A stretch of 64,000 bases of DNA from Fibrobacter sp. Lineage in GTDB: Bacteria; Fibrobacterota; Fibrobacteria; Fibrobacterales; Fibrobacteraceae. Below, piece by piece: positions 8,605 to 17,607 of this stretch. The first letter of the stretch is position 1. Each line of letters begins with the position of its first letter. The stretch lies in NCBI GenBank assembly GCA_024398965.1, contig JAKSIF010000002.1, positions 146,110 to 210,109 on the forward strand, in the 5' to 3' direction. Both the position numbers and the translations under genes were made by a program. The notes under the pieces are model-generated. The model had not been told where the DNA came from and searched no databases. It saw nothing but the letters and a program-made list of their open reading frames with translations.

Positions 8605-9732
8605 CTAGTCACCATCGATGCAACGAACGGAATAAGCATTGGTCTTGCTGGGAACCAGCTGACGAACCATCTGGTCGCTCATACGACCCATTGCCCAAAT
8701 CCAAATAGTTTCGTTACGGCCATTCTGTGCAGACCAGAAGCCGGCGTATTCACCCATGTCTTCGTAGCGGACAGTGGACTTGCCAATCAGCTTACGATAG
8801 CCGGAGGAGAAGATGGAGAAACCGTATTCATCGGTGCCGCCACCGCCCTGCCAACCTGTGGTAGCCTTCATCTTCTTGGCAAAGGCTTCGCACTTGTCAA
8901 CACCGTCGTAGCAATGGGTAATGCCAACGAGCATATCCATCCATTCTCGGTCACGGGGCAAGTGCCAACCCTTGGGGCAAGCCTTGCGAGCGCCTTCAAG
9001 GTCATAAAGACGACCACCGCGGGCGCAGTAGGATTCCTTGTCATCGTAGCACCAGGAATGACCTTCCACCTCAAAGTTTACGTTCTGAGCAAACCACTCA
9101 CGACCTTCAACCTTAATGGTACGATATGTCTGTCCATCACGAGGATCGGTAAACACACCGGATACTTCGCGAAGAGAGGCCCTATGTTCCTGCTCGGCCT
9201 GGCGGAATTCCACCAGCTTTTCACGACGGAACTTTTCGCGACCTTCGATTTCCTTGACCCAGGCAGCCTGAGCAGCCTCGTTAGCAAACTTGATTCTCAA
9301 ATCGCCAACGGCAAAGAGTTCATTGCCACAAGCCAGGTCGACGCCAGCGATATTGATAATCTGTTCGGTAGTTTCGGCATTCTTACCTTTGCCCACGGTA
9401 AAGGTACGAGGCTTGTTGAAGTAAGAAATCCAAGCTTCAGCAGTCTGCTTACAAGATTCGTAGAAATGTTCCTTTTCAATCTTGTCTGCGAGCACAGTCA
9501 TATTTCCGGCTACGGAAAATTCAAACATGCCGTCCTTAACCTTGAAGGAAACCGGCTGCACGGCCTTATAGTGAGTGTACTTGCCAAAACGGATGTCGCC
9601 TTCGATCTTTGCAGATGCGTAATCGCCTTCCCCTTCGGCGTTATAGATGGCGTCCCAGGTCTTGGGCGGAGCTGCAAAAGTTTCCACAGCGGCAAGACAT
9701 GAAATCACAGCGAGAATAGTTTTAATTTTCAT
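8605..9732 (-). CDS. Exported FISUMP-domain protein (Fibrobacter major paralogous domain)
   Basis: The start at 9732 gives a signal peptide (MKIKTILAVISCLAAVETFA); an in-frame ATG four codons earlier is also possible. The product is about 375 residues. From about residue 195 to the end it has the features of the Fibrobacter succinogenes major paralogous domain: FTDPRDGQTYRTIKVEGREW, FAQNVNF, SWCYDD, CARGGRLYDLEGA, ACPKGWHLPRDREW, a Gly/Tyr/Phe middle (YGFSIFSSGYRK) and the end SVRCIDGD. The domain has many paralogues per genome and a poorly defined surface role. The N-terminal part is not recognised. This gene is the best phylum marker in the window. Confidence 0.88.
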   Translation of the reverse strand: MKIKTILAVISCLAAVETFAAPPKTWDAIYNAEGEGDYASAKIEGDIRFGKYTHYKAVQPVSFKVKDGMFEFSVAGNMTVLADKIEKEHFYESCKQTAEAWISYFNKPRTFTVGKGKNAETTEQIINIAGVDLACGNELFAVGDLRIKFANEAAQAAWVKEIEGREKFRREKLVEFRQAEQEHRASLREVSGVFTDPRDGQTYRTIKVEGREWFAQNVNFEVEGHSWCYDDKESYCARGGRLYDLEGARKACPKGWHLPRDREWMDMLVGITHCYDGVDKCEAFAKKMKATTGWQGGGGTDEYGFSIFSSGYRKLIGKSTVRYEDMGEYAGFWSAQNGRNETIWIWAMGRMSDQMVRQLVPSKTNAYSVRCIDGD

Positions 9733-9912
9733 TGTCCTTCTCATTTCTGTATTTTAATACGATTCTTTAAAGTTAGTTTATTTTATGCTTTTTGGAAACT
9801 CATTTTTTGTTAACAAATTTTCATTCTGTTGTAACCATTACAAGGGGCAATTTCGTCATTTTTTCGCCCTCAAAAAAGAATACGCACCCTTCAATTTTTT
9901 TATTTTTAGGAT

Positions 9913-10758
9913 ATGGCTACAACACGTTACATTTTGCAGATTCATTGCCCTGACCAAAAGGGCCTTATCGCAGGTACCACCCAAGTTCTCGCCAAAGCAG
10001 GCGCCAACATTGTGGACTTGCAACAGCACACCGCCAAGGATATCGAGACTTTCTTCCTCCGAGCTGTTTTCGAGGCTGAACCCGAAAATATCGAAGAAGT
10101 CCGCAAGCACTTGGAAACCCTGGAAGGGCATCTCCAGCTGAACTGGAAATTGTTCGACACCTCCAAAACCGAACGCGTCGCAATTTTCGTGTCCAAGACA
10201 GACCACTGCCTTTACGATCTGCTCCTGAAAAAGCGCGACGGCGATCTGCCCTGCGAATTCAGCTGCATCGTCGGCAACCACACGGACCTCGCCGGAGTCG
10301 GCGGATCCTTCGGCGTTCCCTTCTACTATGTTCCGTCCAATCCGGATAAGAACATCCCGGAAAACCGTTTCCGCGAAATCATCGAAGAAACCAAGACCGA
10401 CACTGTGGTTCTCGCCCGCTATATGCAGATTCTTTCTGCAGCATTCACCGAAGAATTCAAGTACCGCATCATCAACATCCACCACGGCTTCCTCCCGGCA
10501 TTCAAGGGCGCAAAGCCCTACCACCAGGCATGGAACAAGGGTGTGAAGATTATCGGTGCAACAGCCCACTTCGCCACAGAAGACTTGGACCAGGGTCCTA
10601 TCATCGCCCAGGATATCCAGCGAGTTCCTGAAACAGCCAGCATTGATGAACTGGTGGAACTGGGTAAGGATATCGAAAAGCGCACCCTTTCCCAGGCTCT
10701 TAAACTTTGGCTTGAACATCGTGTATTTGTCGTAGCCGGCAGAACCTTTATTCTGTAA
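9913..10758 (+). CDS. purU: Formyltetrahydrofolate deformylase
   Basis: A 281-residue enzyme that hydrolyses 10-formyl-THF to THF and formate, balancing one-carbon pools and supplying formate to purine synthesis. An N-terminal ACT domain (about 4-85, YILQIHCPDQKGLIAGTT) is followed by the formyltransferase-type catalytic domain, with NIHHGFLPAFKGAKPYHQA and the downstream GATAHFATEDLDQGPIIAQD carrying the catalytic Asn, His and Asp. The length is normal. Confidence 0.95.
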   Translation: MATTRYILQIHCPDQKGLIAGTTQVLAKAGANIVDLQQHTAKDIETFFLRAVFEAEPENIEEVRKHLETLEGHLQLNWKLFDTSKTERVAIFVSKTDHCLYDLLLKKRDGDLPCEFSCIVGNHTDLAGVGGSFGVPFYYVPSNPDKNIPENRFREIIEETKTDTVVLARYMQILSAAFTEEFKYRIINIHHGFLPAFKGAKPYHQAWNKGVKIIGATAHFATEDLDQGPIIAQDIQRVPETASIDELVELGKDIEKRTLSQALKLWLEHRVFVVAGRTFIL

Positions 10759-10767
10759 GGAGTACTC

Positions 10768-11283
10768 ATGTCTGAAGAAATCAAGAACGAAGAACAGCCC
10801 CAGGTTGTTCCCACAGCCGAAAACAACAATACTGCGGAAGCTGTTACTCCTGCACAGGAATCCTCTGCAGAAAACGTAGCCTCTCAAGAAGTTCCTGCAG
10901 CATCCCCGGAAGCACCCGTTGACGCCAAACCTCAGGTTATCGTTCAGAAGGAAAGGGGCTTCTCCCACTACGTGGGTTTCGCTCTTCTCGCAGTGCTTTG
11001 CATTTGCTTCTTCTTCGCTCCCGGCATCGCCCTGACTTATGCCATCAACATGATTCCCGGTGTCAGCCTGGGCGCCATGGCAGCATGGGTATTCAGCGCC
11101 ATATTCAGCGTTGTCGTATGGCTCATTTTCAAGCTGAAGATCAAAGGCTTCAAGAAGTCCTTCTACATCTACATTGCCCTTTGCGTCGTAGTCTTTGGAA
11201 TTCTTATTGCCGCCGAGGTATTGACTGAACAGACCGGAGTATTCGCAAGTATCCTCGCAATGCTTACCGGTGCCAACGCCTAA
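10768..11283 (+). CDS. Membrane protein with acidic, disordered N terminus
   Basis: A 171-residue protein. Residues 1-60 are Glu/Ala/Pro/Gln-rich and disordered; residues 65-160 hold about three membrane helices (YVGFALLAVLCICFFFAPGI, a second around ALTYAINMIPG to WLIF, and YIALCVVVFGILIAAEV). A strong Shine-Dalgarno (TAAGGAG) overlaps the purU stop codon, so it is co-transcribed with purU. No family is recognised. Confidence 0.65.
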   Translation: MSEEIKNEEQPQVVPTAENNNTAEAVTPAQESSAENVASQEVPAASPEAPVDAKPQVIVQKERGFSHYVGFALLAVLCICFFFAPGIALTYAINMIPGVSLGAMAAWVFSAIFSVVVWLIFKLKIKGFKKSFYIYIALCVVVFGILIAAEVLTEQTGVFASILAMLTGANA

Positions 11284-11322
11284 AGGGCTCTGTATAAACA
11301 CTTATAACCAAAGAGTTTTATA

Positions 11323-11994
11323 ATGACTAAGACTGACGCTTTCGTTAACTTCCTCGTTGAATCTGGAGCTCTGAAGTTTGGTGACTTCGTTACCAAGAGC
11401 GGCCGTAATACTCCGTACTTCATCAACACTGGAGAATTCCGTACCGGAGCATCCCTTTCCAAGCTGGCAGAATTCTACGCAGCAGCATTCGTGGAACATT
11501 TTGACGGCAAGGCAACCAACCTTTATGGTCCCGCCTACAAGGGCATTCCCCTGTGTGCAGCTACCGCCATGAAGCTTTCCGATGTATACGCCAAGAACCT
11601 GACCTTCACCTACAACCGTAAGGAAGTCAAGGACCACGGCGAAGGCGGATCTCTGGTAGGTTACAAGTACGCCGAAAAGACCAATGTGGTGATCATTGAA
11701 GACGTGATTACCGCTGGTACTTCCGTGAACGAAACCCTGCAGATTCTCAAGAACATCGAGAATGCCAATGTCATCGGCCTCTTGATTTCTGTGGACCGTA
11801 AGGAAAAGTTGGACAACGGCAAATCCGCCTTGCAGACCGTCCAGGATGAATACGGCATCGAAGCCCACTCCATCGTGAACATCAACGACATTATCGCCTT
11901 CCTGGAAAAGGAAGAAAACCGCAAGGCAATCAACGCTCCCGAAGGCATCTTGGAAAAGGTGTACGCCTATCGCGAACAGTGGGGCGCTAAGTAA
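11323..11994 (+). CDS. pyrE: Orotate phosphoribosyltransferase
   Basis: A 223-residue enzyme of de novo pyrimidine synthesis that converts orotate plus PRPP to OMP. The PRPP-binding motif is VVIIEDVITAGTSVNE (about 125-140). The dimer-loop lysine region (YNRKEVKDHGEGG) and the upstream GPAYKGIPL are present. The length is normal. It lies 39 nt after the previous gene. Confidence 0.95.
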   Translation: MTKTDAFVNFLVESGALKFGDFVTKSGRNTPYFINTGEFRTGASLSKLAEFYAAAFVEHFDGKATNLYGPAYKGIPLCAATAMKLSDVYAKNLTFTYNRKEVKDHGEGGSLVGYKYAEKTNVVIIEDVITAGTSVNETLQILKNIENANVIGLLISVDRKEKLDNGKSALQTVQDEYGIEAHSIVNINDIIAFLEKEENRKAINAPEGILEKVYAYREQWGAK

Positions 11995-12138
11995 ATCAAA
12001 GATTTCAATCTTTGATTTACAATGAATAATGAACAGAGAGCAATGAACAATTTTAATAGTCGCGCCAAAGGCGCTAAGTAAATGAGCACGAAGTGCCTTT
12101 ATAACCATTGTTCATTGTTCATTGTTAACTGTTAATTG
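11995..12138. repeat. Palindrome-rich intergenic repeat element
   Basis: A dense cluster of small hairpins fills the gap. A 12-bp perfect inverted repeat (AAATCAAAGATT/AATCTTTGATTT) directly follows pyrE. It is followed by reiterated AATGAACAAT-type words, GCGCC-AAA-GGCGC, GCAC-GAA-GTGC and a mirrored set of ATTGTTCATTG words. The composition matches the elements at 15556-15614 and 25298-25412. The first hairpin may also act as the pyrE 3' end. Confidence 0.6.
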
Positions 12139-12140
12139 AA

Positions 12141-12830
12141 ATGAAAAATGTTCTTGTTCTGATGGTAGCTATCTTGGCTTGCGCTCTTGTTGGGTGCAGC
12201 CAAAGTTATCAATGGAGCAAGAAACATCCAGCCTACAGCAAGGCGCCCTATGGAGATCTTGCCGTAGCAGGGGTTCAAAACGCATTCGTTCTGACTAGAA
12301 CCGGATGGTTCGCCAAGCGCCTAGACTTTGGTTCCGACAGCATTCAAATCAAGGGTACAGCTTTCTGCGCCCAGGTTATGCTTGATGAACTCAAGGGCGG
12401 TTACGCAAACCTGAACATTCTATCGGACAAGGCCCTAAGTGGTTTTCCTGAAGAGAGTCAGAAACTGGACGACCGCATTTTCATGAAAGGTCGCCTTCCA
12501 GAACAAGGCATTGTCGTCAAGGATAGCGCAGGCAACATCCCCGCAATGATTCTTCTGGTTCACGAAGTCATCGTTGGAACAGACCTGAAGCGAGAAGACT
12601 ACTTTGACTACGCCCTCATTCATAACGAGAGCAAGGAACGCACCGCCGTAAAGAACATTAGCGCAATTGTGTCCTACACCTTGTGGGACAATTTGAAACA
12701 GCGCCCTCTGTTTAGTGCCGTTGACGAAATCCAGCATCCGATAGTCAACATGACCATCGCCGACCTGGAAACCTTGGTTCGTGAAACCGTTCGACAGATT
12801 CGCAGCAACCTGTACTTGGGGGCAAAATGA
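12141..12830 (+). CDS. Putative lipoprotein
   Basis: A 229-residue protein with a lipoprotein signal (MKNVLVLMVAILACALVGCS; lipobox LVGC). The mature part is a mix of strands and helices without a recognised family. The next gene starts inside its stop codon (ATGA overlap) and encodes a predicted outer-membrane protein, so the two may act together at the cell surface. Confidence 0.6.
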   Translation: MKNVLVLMVAILACALVGCSQSYQWSKKHPAYSKAPYGDLAVAGVQNAFVLTRTGWFAKRLDFGSDSIQIKGTAFCAQVMLDELKGGYANLNILSDKALSGFPEESQKLDDRIFMKGRLPEQGIVVKDSAGNIPAMILLVHEVIVGTDLKREDYFDYALIHNESKERTAVKNISAIVSYTLWDNLKQRPLFSAVDEIQHPIVNMTIADLETLVRETVRQIRSNLYLGAK

Positions 12831-14098
12831 ATTTTCGCTCCCTAGTATTCCTGATCCTATCCATTGCGGTAAGCTATGCTCTCGGCAAGGACGTCTACTT
12901 TGATTCCAAGTGGACTTTTTGGCGTGATGCGGACATCCTTATCTGGACCACAGACAAGGAACTTCCCATTGACCCTAAGGAATTCTGTCTTTCCATTAAG
13001 CGAAACAACTCCGGCGCAGGCGAACCCAAGTGCCGCATCGTAGGTGAATGGGAACGAGACTCTGTCGCCATCCGCTACGCATCCTGGCTATCCAACAATA
13101 TGGAACCAGGGCTGCCCGCCTCCTATCTCAAGGCCAGACACCCTGCCATGGGAGCCAAGATTCAAGCTCTAGAAGACAAGATCGTCTTGTTCATGGCTGA
13201 CAAAGGCAGCACGCTTCAGCTCGCCATCTTTGACGAAACTTCGTCCGAACCCAAAGCCGGAGGAACCCTTCCAAAGAAGGCTGATAAAATCGCCCTTGGT
13301 GACGACATCGCCAGCACCTTCTTCGACAGAAATACAACTCGCCGCTTAAGCAAGGAAGAACGAGCCAAGAAACTTACAGAACCGGACGATTTCTATAAAG
13401 AAGTGCCCAACTTTAGAGCATGGGCAGGCGTCTCTGCTGGCTACGCACAGGCCCAAATTCCCCTGACTCCCGACAACTGGTATCGCAGCCACGTAAGGAG
13501 CCAAGTTCGCAACTACCGCATCACCAAGGATTCCGTTAGCCTTTGGAACTTCCTTGACGATTCCGGCCCGCTGTTTACTTTGTACGCAGGCGGTACCTGG
13601 TACGGCTTTATCGGCGGCGAAATTTTCTACCGCTACGCCAATCACAAGATGAAAACAGACGAAAGCGATACGGTTTACAAGGAATTGGACCATTGGGAAT
13701 TCGCCCAGCACGAAATCGGCTTGAACGTTATGTTTTCCAGGTCCTACAATCCAATCAAGTGGATGGATATAAACCTCTTTGCATTCCTTGGATTCCAATA
13801 CAGTTTCTACTCTGAAGATATTGAACTGAAAAGTGATGTAAAGAAACCTTCCAGGGCATACGAATCACGAATCAAGTTTGAAGACGCATACAAGGGCGCC
13901 CTATTTGGCTTTGGAAGCCAATTCGTATTTGCAGACCACTATGGCGTCAGCGTCCGTACAGGTATTTCAAGCCGAGGCAAGAGCGTCTATTCCGATCCCT
14001 CTCCTGATGCAGCCTCCGAGCCAACAACCATCGGCGCTTCCACCATTGACTGGTTCATAAGTTTTGGCCTTGAATACCATTGGAGTTTGGCCAACTAA
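12827..14098 (+). CDS. Exported protein, probable outer-membrane beta-barrel
   Basis: A 423-residue protein with a signal peptide (MNFRSLVFLILSIAVSYALG). From about residue 190 on, it shows repeated amphipathic strands rich in aromatic and Gly residues (FTLYAGGTWYGFIGGEIFYR; WMDINLFAFLGFQYSF; YGVSVRTGISSRG), ending in an amphipathic strand (SFGLEYHWSL). That is the usual look of an outer-membrane barrel. The N-terminal 180 residues form a separate globular region. No family is recognised. Confidence 0.6.
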   Translation: MNFRSLVFLILSIAVSYALGKDVYFDSKWTFWRDADILIWTTDKELPIDPKEFCLSIKRNNSGAGEPKCRIVGEWERDSVAIRYASWLSNNMEPGLPASYLKARHPAMGAKIQALEDKIVLFMADKGSTLQLAIFDETSSEPKAGGTLPKKADKIALGDDIASTFFDRNTTRRLSKEERAKKLTEPDDFYKEVPNFRAWAGVSAGYAQAQIPLTPDNWYRSHVRSQVRNYRITKDSVSLWNFLDDSGPLFTLYAGGTWYGFIGGEIFYRYANHKMKTDESDTVYKELDHWEFAQHEIGLNVMFSRSYNPIKWMDINLFAFLGFQYSFYSEDIELKSDVKKPSRAYESRIKFEDAYKGALFGFGSQFVFADHYGVSVRTGISSRGKSVYSDPSPDAASEPTTIGASTIDWFISFGLEYHWSLAN

Positions 14099-14139
14099 CT
14101 TTGCCGAGGACCGGCACTTTTTCTAGATTTGCGCTCATT

Positions 14140-15555
14140 ATGAGTGATATTCAGAATCAAGAAGTTAAAGAAGAAATCGTTAATAAGCAAGAAACTGTCA
14201 ATCCGTTTTTGACTCCCGTCAATATTATTGAGCCCAAGAACAAGCTCCCCGATTACACTTTCGACATGCTGCCCGCCGAACAGAAGGCGATTCTCGCAAG
14301 CCACGGCTGGACCGACCTGATGCCTGTCCAGCGCAAGACTATGCCCTACATGCTTGCCGCCCGCGATATGCTGGTACAGTCCAAGACTGGTTCGGGCAAG
14401 ACCGGTGCTTATGTTCTCCCCCTCTTGCAGGTCATCGTTCGTGACCACCTGTTCCCCCAGGCTTTGATCCTGGTGCCCACCCGCGAATTGGCCATCCAGG
14501 TACAGGACGAAGTGCAGAAACTTTCTGCAGGAACCGGCATCAAGTCTGTAGCCATCTTTGGTGGCGTATCCTACGAGCCTCAGCTTAAGGCATTGAAGGA
14601 AGGCGTTCATATCATCGTTGCAACTCCGGGTCGCCTGATGGACCATGTGCAGCGCGGTAACGTGGACTTCCTGGACATCCGCGACCTGATCCTGGATGAA
14701 GCCGACGAAATGCTTTCCATGGGTTTCTATCCAGACATGCAGAAGATCCGCAAGTATCTTCCCAAGCAGCTGGCCTGCACCATGTTCAGTGCCACCATCC
14801 CCCAGACCGTGAAGAGCCTTGCCAGAGAATTCCAGCGCCCGTCCGCAGAATTCCTCTCCCTCAGCTACGACAAGGTTATCGCCAACAACCTGGAACATCG
14901 TTGGTATCCCTGCGACGTCATGGACAAGGACTCCATGACCATCAAGGTTCTGGAATACGAAAATCCCGAAAGCTGCATGATTTTCTGCAACAAGAAGTGC
15001 GACGTCAGCTACCTGGAACAGGTGCTCTCCGGCTACGGATTTGTTGTTGGAGCCCTCAGTGGCGACGTAAGCCAGGCTCTCCGCGAAAAGACATTGAACG
15101 CCTTCCGCGACAAGAAACTGCGTATCTTGATCTGTACAGACGTTGCAGCCCGCGGTATCGACGTAGATCACGTAACCCACGTTATCGTCTACGATCATCC
15201 GGACGACCACGAAGTCTACGTCCACCGCAGTGGACGTACGGCCCGTGCAGGCCGTAGCGGCGTCTGCATCTCCCTGGTTACACCGGTTGAGGAAATCGAA
15301 ATCAAGAAGACCGCCGCAGACTTCGGCATCAACTTCATCAAGCAGGAACCGCTGACCAACGAAGCCATCGCCAAGAAGGTTGGCGAACGCACCCTCAAGC
15401 AGCTGCAGGAAGTTAGCAAGCATTTCGGTGGCCAGAAGGCCAAGGAACGCATCAGCCACTTCATTCCCCTGGCCAAGGAACTGGCTAACGGAACCGAAGA
15501 CCAGCAGATGCTTCTTGCCTACCTGCTGGACAGATACATCTGGAAGAAAAATTAA
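14140..15555 (+). CDS. DEAD-box ATP-dependent RNA helicase
   Basis: The start at 14140 gives 471 residues; an upstream in-frame ATG overlaps the previous gene. Motifs in order: Q-motif region (GWTDLMPVQ), motif I SKTGSGKT (81-88), PTRELA, TPGR, DEAD (LDEADEM), SAT (FSATIP) and motif VI HRSGRTARAG. The C-terminal extension of about 100 residues is helical and not RG-rich. Enzymes of this type unwind short RNA duplexes in ribosome assembly or mRNA decay. Whether it is a DeaD/CsdA or CshA counterpart cannot be told from sequence alone. Confidence 0.92.
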   Translation: MSDIQNQEVKEEIVNKQETVNPFLTPVNIIEPKNKLPDYTFDMLPAEQKAILASHGWTDLMPVQRKTMPYMLAARDMLVQSKTGSGKTGAYVLPLLQVIVRDHLFPQALILVPTRELAIQVQDEVQKLSAGTGIKSVAIFGGVSYEPQLKALKEGVHIIVATPGRLMDHVQRGNVDFLDIRDLILDEADEMLSMGFYPDMQKIRKYLPKQLACTMFSATIPQTVKSLAREFQRPSAEFLSLSYDKVIANNLEHRWYPCDVMDKDSMTIKVLEYENPESCMIFCNKKCDVSYLEQVLSGYGFVVGALSGDVSQALREKTLNAFRDKKLRILICTDVAARGIDVDHVTHVIVYDHPDDHEVYVHRSGRTARAGRSGVCISLVTPVEEIEIKKTAADFGINFIKQEPLTNEAIAKKVGERTLKQLQEVSKHFGGQKAKERISHFIPLAKELANGTEDQQMLLAYLLDRYIWKKN

Positions 15556-15614
15556 CAATTGATAATGGATAGTTGACAATCGTCAATTATCCATTAAAAA
15601 AGCGCCGGAGGCGC
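15556..15614. repeat. Intergenic hairpin element before map
   Basis: A long hairpin (15563-15596; arms TAATGGATA-GTTGAC and GTCAA-TTATCCATTA) is followed by an A-run and a GC hairpin GCGCC-GGA-GGCGC (15602-15614). The order AT-rich palindrome then GCGCC hairpin repeats that of 11995-12138. It may terminate the helicase transcript. Confidence 0.6.
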
Positions 15615-15622
15615 AAAATACA

Positions 15623-16384
15623 ATGGCTAAGATTAAAGTAAAGAACGCAAGAGAAATTGAGCTGATCCGCGACGCAGGCGCCCTGGCAGCAGAAACCCTG
15701 CTCCGTGCAGGCGAAATGTGCAAGCCTGGTGTCAGCACCTTGGAAATTGACGAATTCATCGGCGACTACACTCGCCAACACAAGGGCATTTCCGCATGCA
15801 AGGGTTATCATGGCTATCCCCGCTACGCTTGCATCAGCATCAACGAAGTCGTCTGCCACGGCATCCCCAACGCAAAGACTATCCTCAAGGAAGGTGATAT
15901 TGTCAACATCGACATTACCACCATTCTCCAAGGCTACCACGGTGATACCTCCGCCATGTTCTGCGTCGGCAAGGTAAGCAAGCTCGCCCAGGAACTGGTC
16001 GACACCGCCAAGTTCGCCATGGAAGAAGGCATTCGCGCCGCAGGTGAAATGGGCGCCCGCTGGTACGACATCGGCAACACAATCAACGACGTTGCAGACG
16101 AACACGGCTTTAGCGTTGTCCAGGACTACTGTGGTCATGGCATCGGCCGCGGATTCCACGAAGACCCGCTGGTATTCCACTTCCGTAACAACGAATACCC
16201 CCAGTTCATCGAAGTGGGCAACGTATTCACCGTCGAACCCATGCTGAACGCAGGCAAGCCCGGCACCAAGACCCTCGCCGACGGTTGGACTGCAGTCACC
16301 CGTGACGGTTCCTTGAGCGCCCAGTGGGAACACACTGTGGTAAAGACCAAGGACGGCATTGAAATCCTGACCCTGCCTCGCTAA
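15623..16384 (+). CDS. map: Methionine aminopeptidase, type I
   Basis: A 253-residue dimetal enzyme that removes the initiator Met from nascent proteins. The metal ligands are visible: two Asp in VNIDITTILQGYHGDT, His in GHGIGRGFHEDP, Glu in FTVEPML and Glu in AQWEHTV. There is no N-terminal zinc-finger extension. The stop codon overlaps the next ATG (TAATG). Confidence 0.96.
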   Translation: MAKIKVKNAREIELIRDAGALAAETLLRAGEMCKPGVSTLEIDEFIGDYTRQHKGISACKGYHGYPRYACISINEVVCHGIPNAKTILKEGDIVNIDITTILQGYHGDTSAMFCVGKVSKLAQELVDTAKFAMEEGIRAAGEMGARWYDIGNTINDVADEHGFSVVQDYCGHGIGRGFHEDPLVFHFRNNEYPQFIEVGNVFTVEPMLNAGKPGTKTLADGWTAVTRDGSLSAQWEHTVVKTKDGIEILTLPR

Positions 16385-16719
16385 TGTCCCTGCTCAGTAA
16401 TTTTCGCGACAAGGCGGTGGAGAAATTCGTCCGGAACCACGAACTTGTAAAAAAATTCGGCGAGGTCCAGACCATTTCCATCGATTCCGAAAACGGAACC
16501 ATCGACACCACCGTCTTGCTCAACGGGGAAATCGCCCCCATCAAGTTCCGGGGTTACTACTACTTTGACGATACTGACAATGGAACCGACATCGTCATAC
16601 GTAAAATCACCTGTGAAAGGCTATGGATCGACACAGCCCTCGACTATTGGCTTGGCGACAAAACCCTTCGCTACAATATTCCAGGCCTTGCAGGGGGCAT
16701 TGCAAAGATCCTATTCTAG
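16384..16719 (+). CDS. Small hypothetical protein downstream of map
   Basis: A 111-residue protein translationally coupled to map by a one-base overlap. It has alternating strands (FGEVQTISIDSENGTIDTTV; IAPIKFRGYYYF) and a C-terminal helix-Gly segment. It has no signal peptide or membrane helix. The composition matches its neighbours. No family is recognised. Confidence 0.6.
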   Translation: MSLLSNFRDKAVEKFVRNHELVKKFGEVQTISIDSENGTIDTTVLLNGEIAPIKFRGYYYFDDTDNGTDIVIRKITCERLWIDTALDYWLGDKTLRYNIPGLAGGIAKILF

Positions 16720-16761
16720 GATTTTACAGTTTTTCCTAGGAATTTTCGTTATATTATTAGT

Positions 16762-17448
16762 ATGAGTGAAAATAACGAACAGCTGGATGAAAGGCAGGAA
16801 GTTTCCGACTCCCAGGATTCCAAGAAGAGTACTACAGACAAGCTAAAAGACCGCATAACAAGCGTTCTGCTTGATTTGATTACGGATATTCCCGATTCCC
16901 TTCACAACAAAACCGAGGATCCCGACGAAAAGGTCCGCAAACTGACCATGCAGGCCGCCCTCAAGGCATCCTCCGTCAGCGCTACCCTGTCCATTCCAGC
17001 GGGCATCACCGGCATCCTCACGTCCATTCCTGATATTGCCGCTGTTTGGCGTATCCAGGCCCAGCTGGTGTCCGACATTGCTGCAAGCTACGGCAAGCTG
17101 GCCCTGCTTAGCCGCGAAGCCATGATCTGGTGTCTGTTCCGCCATAGCGCCGCCTCCCTGCTTAGGGACCTGGCCGTTAGAACAGGAAGCCGCATCATCG
17201 TCCAAAAGCTGTCCGCCGCCGCCCTCAAGACCATCCTGACAAAAATAGGGATCCAGGTATCCTCCAAGCTACTGGGCAAGGTCGCCATTAGAGCAATTCC
17301 TGCCATTGGAGCCCTTGGCAACGGACTTTATACCTACTACGACACAAACGAGGTAGGCAAGACCGCCGCAGCCTACTTCAAGGCCCTTTCCAACCAAGAT
17401 CCAGACGTCAAGGATGCCGAGGTTGTAACGGATCCTGAAAACAGCTAA
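16762..17448 (+). CDS. EcsC-like protein
   Basis: A 228-residue protein with a polar N terminus and a long Ala/Ser/Gly/Ile-rich helical body (about 70-210; SATLSIPAGITGILTSIPDI, AAVWRIQAQLVSDIAASYGK). This resembles the EcsC family of peripheral membrane proteins of unknown function. The assignment rests on overall pattern and is tentative. TATATT at 16750-16755 ends 6 nt before the ATG, suggesting a leaderless transcript. Confidence 0.5.
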   Translation: MSENNEQLDERQEVSDSQDSKKSTTDKLKDRITSVLLDLITDIPDSLHNKTEDPDEKVRKLTMQAALKASSVSATLSIPAGITGILTSIPDIAAVWRIQAQLVSDIAASYGKLALLSREAMIWCLFRHSAASLLRDLAVRTGSRIIVQKLSAAALKTILTKIGIQVSSKLLGKVAIRAIPAIGALGNGLYTYYDTNEVGKTAAAYFKALSNQDPDVKDAEVVTDPENS

Positions 17449-17474
17449 AACAGCCAAATTTCAACGAATTTCAC

Positions 17475-17510
17475 GAAATCCGGGGAAGTACTCCTCGGAT
17501 TTCCGTTGTT
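17475..17510 (+). terminator. Probable rho-independent terminator
   Basis: The arms GAAATCCGGGGA and TCCTCGGATTTC pair with one mismatch around a short loop (17475-17503). The T-tract that follows is weak (CGTTGTTTTA). It lies directly after the EcsC-like gene. Confidence 0.5.
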
Positions 17511-17607
17511 TTACCCCTCTTGTCACCCCCCGCCCTTGAACCTCCCATATTTTTTTCTATCTTTGGGCGCAACTCAAATAAACATCAACTCCATTTGTGG
17601 AATAACT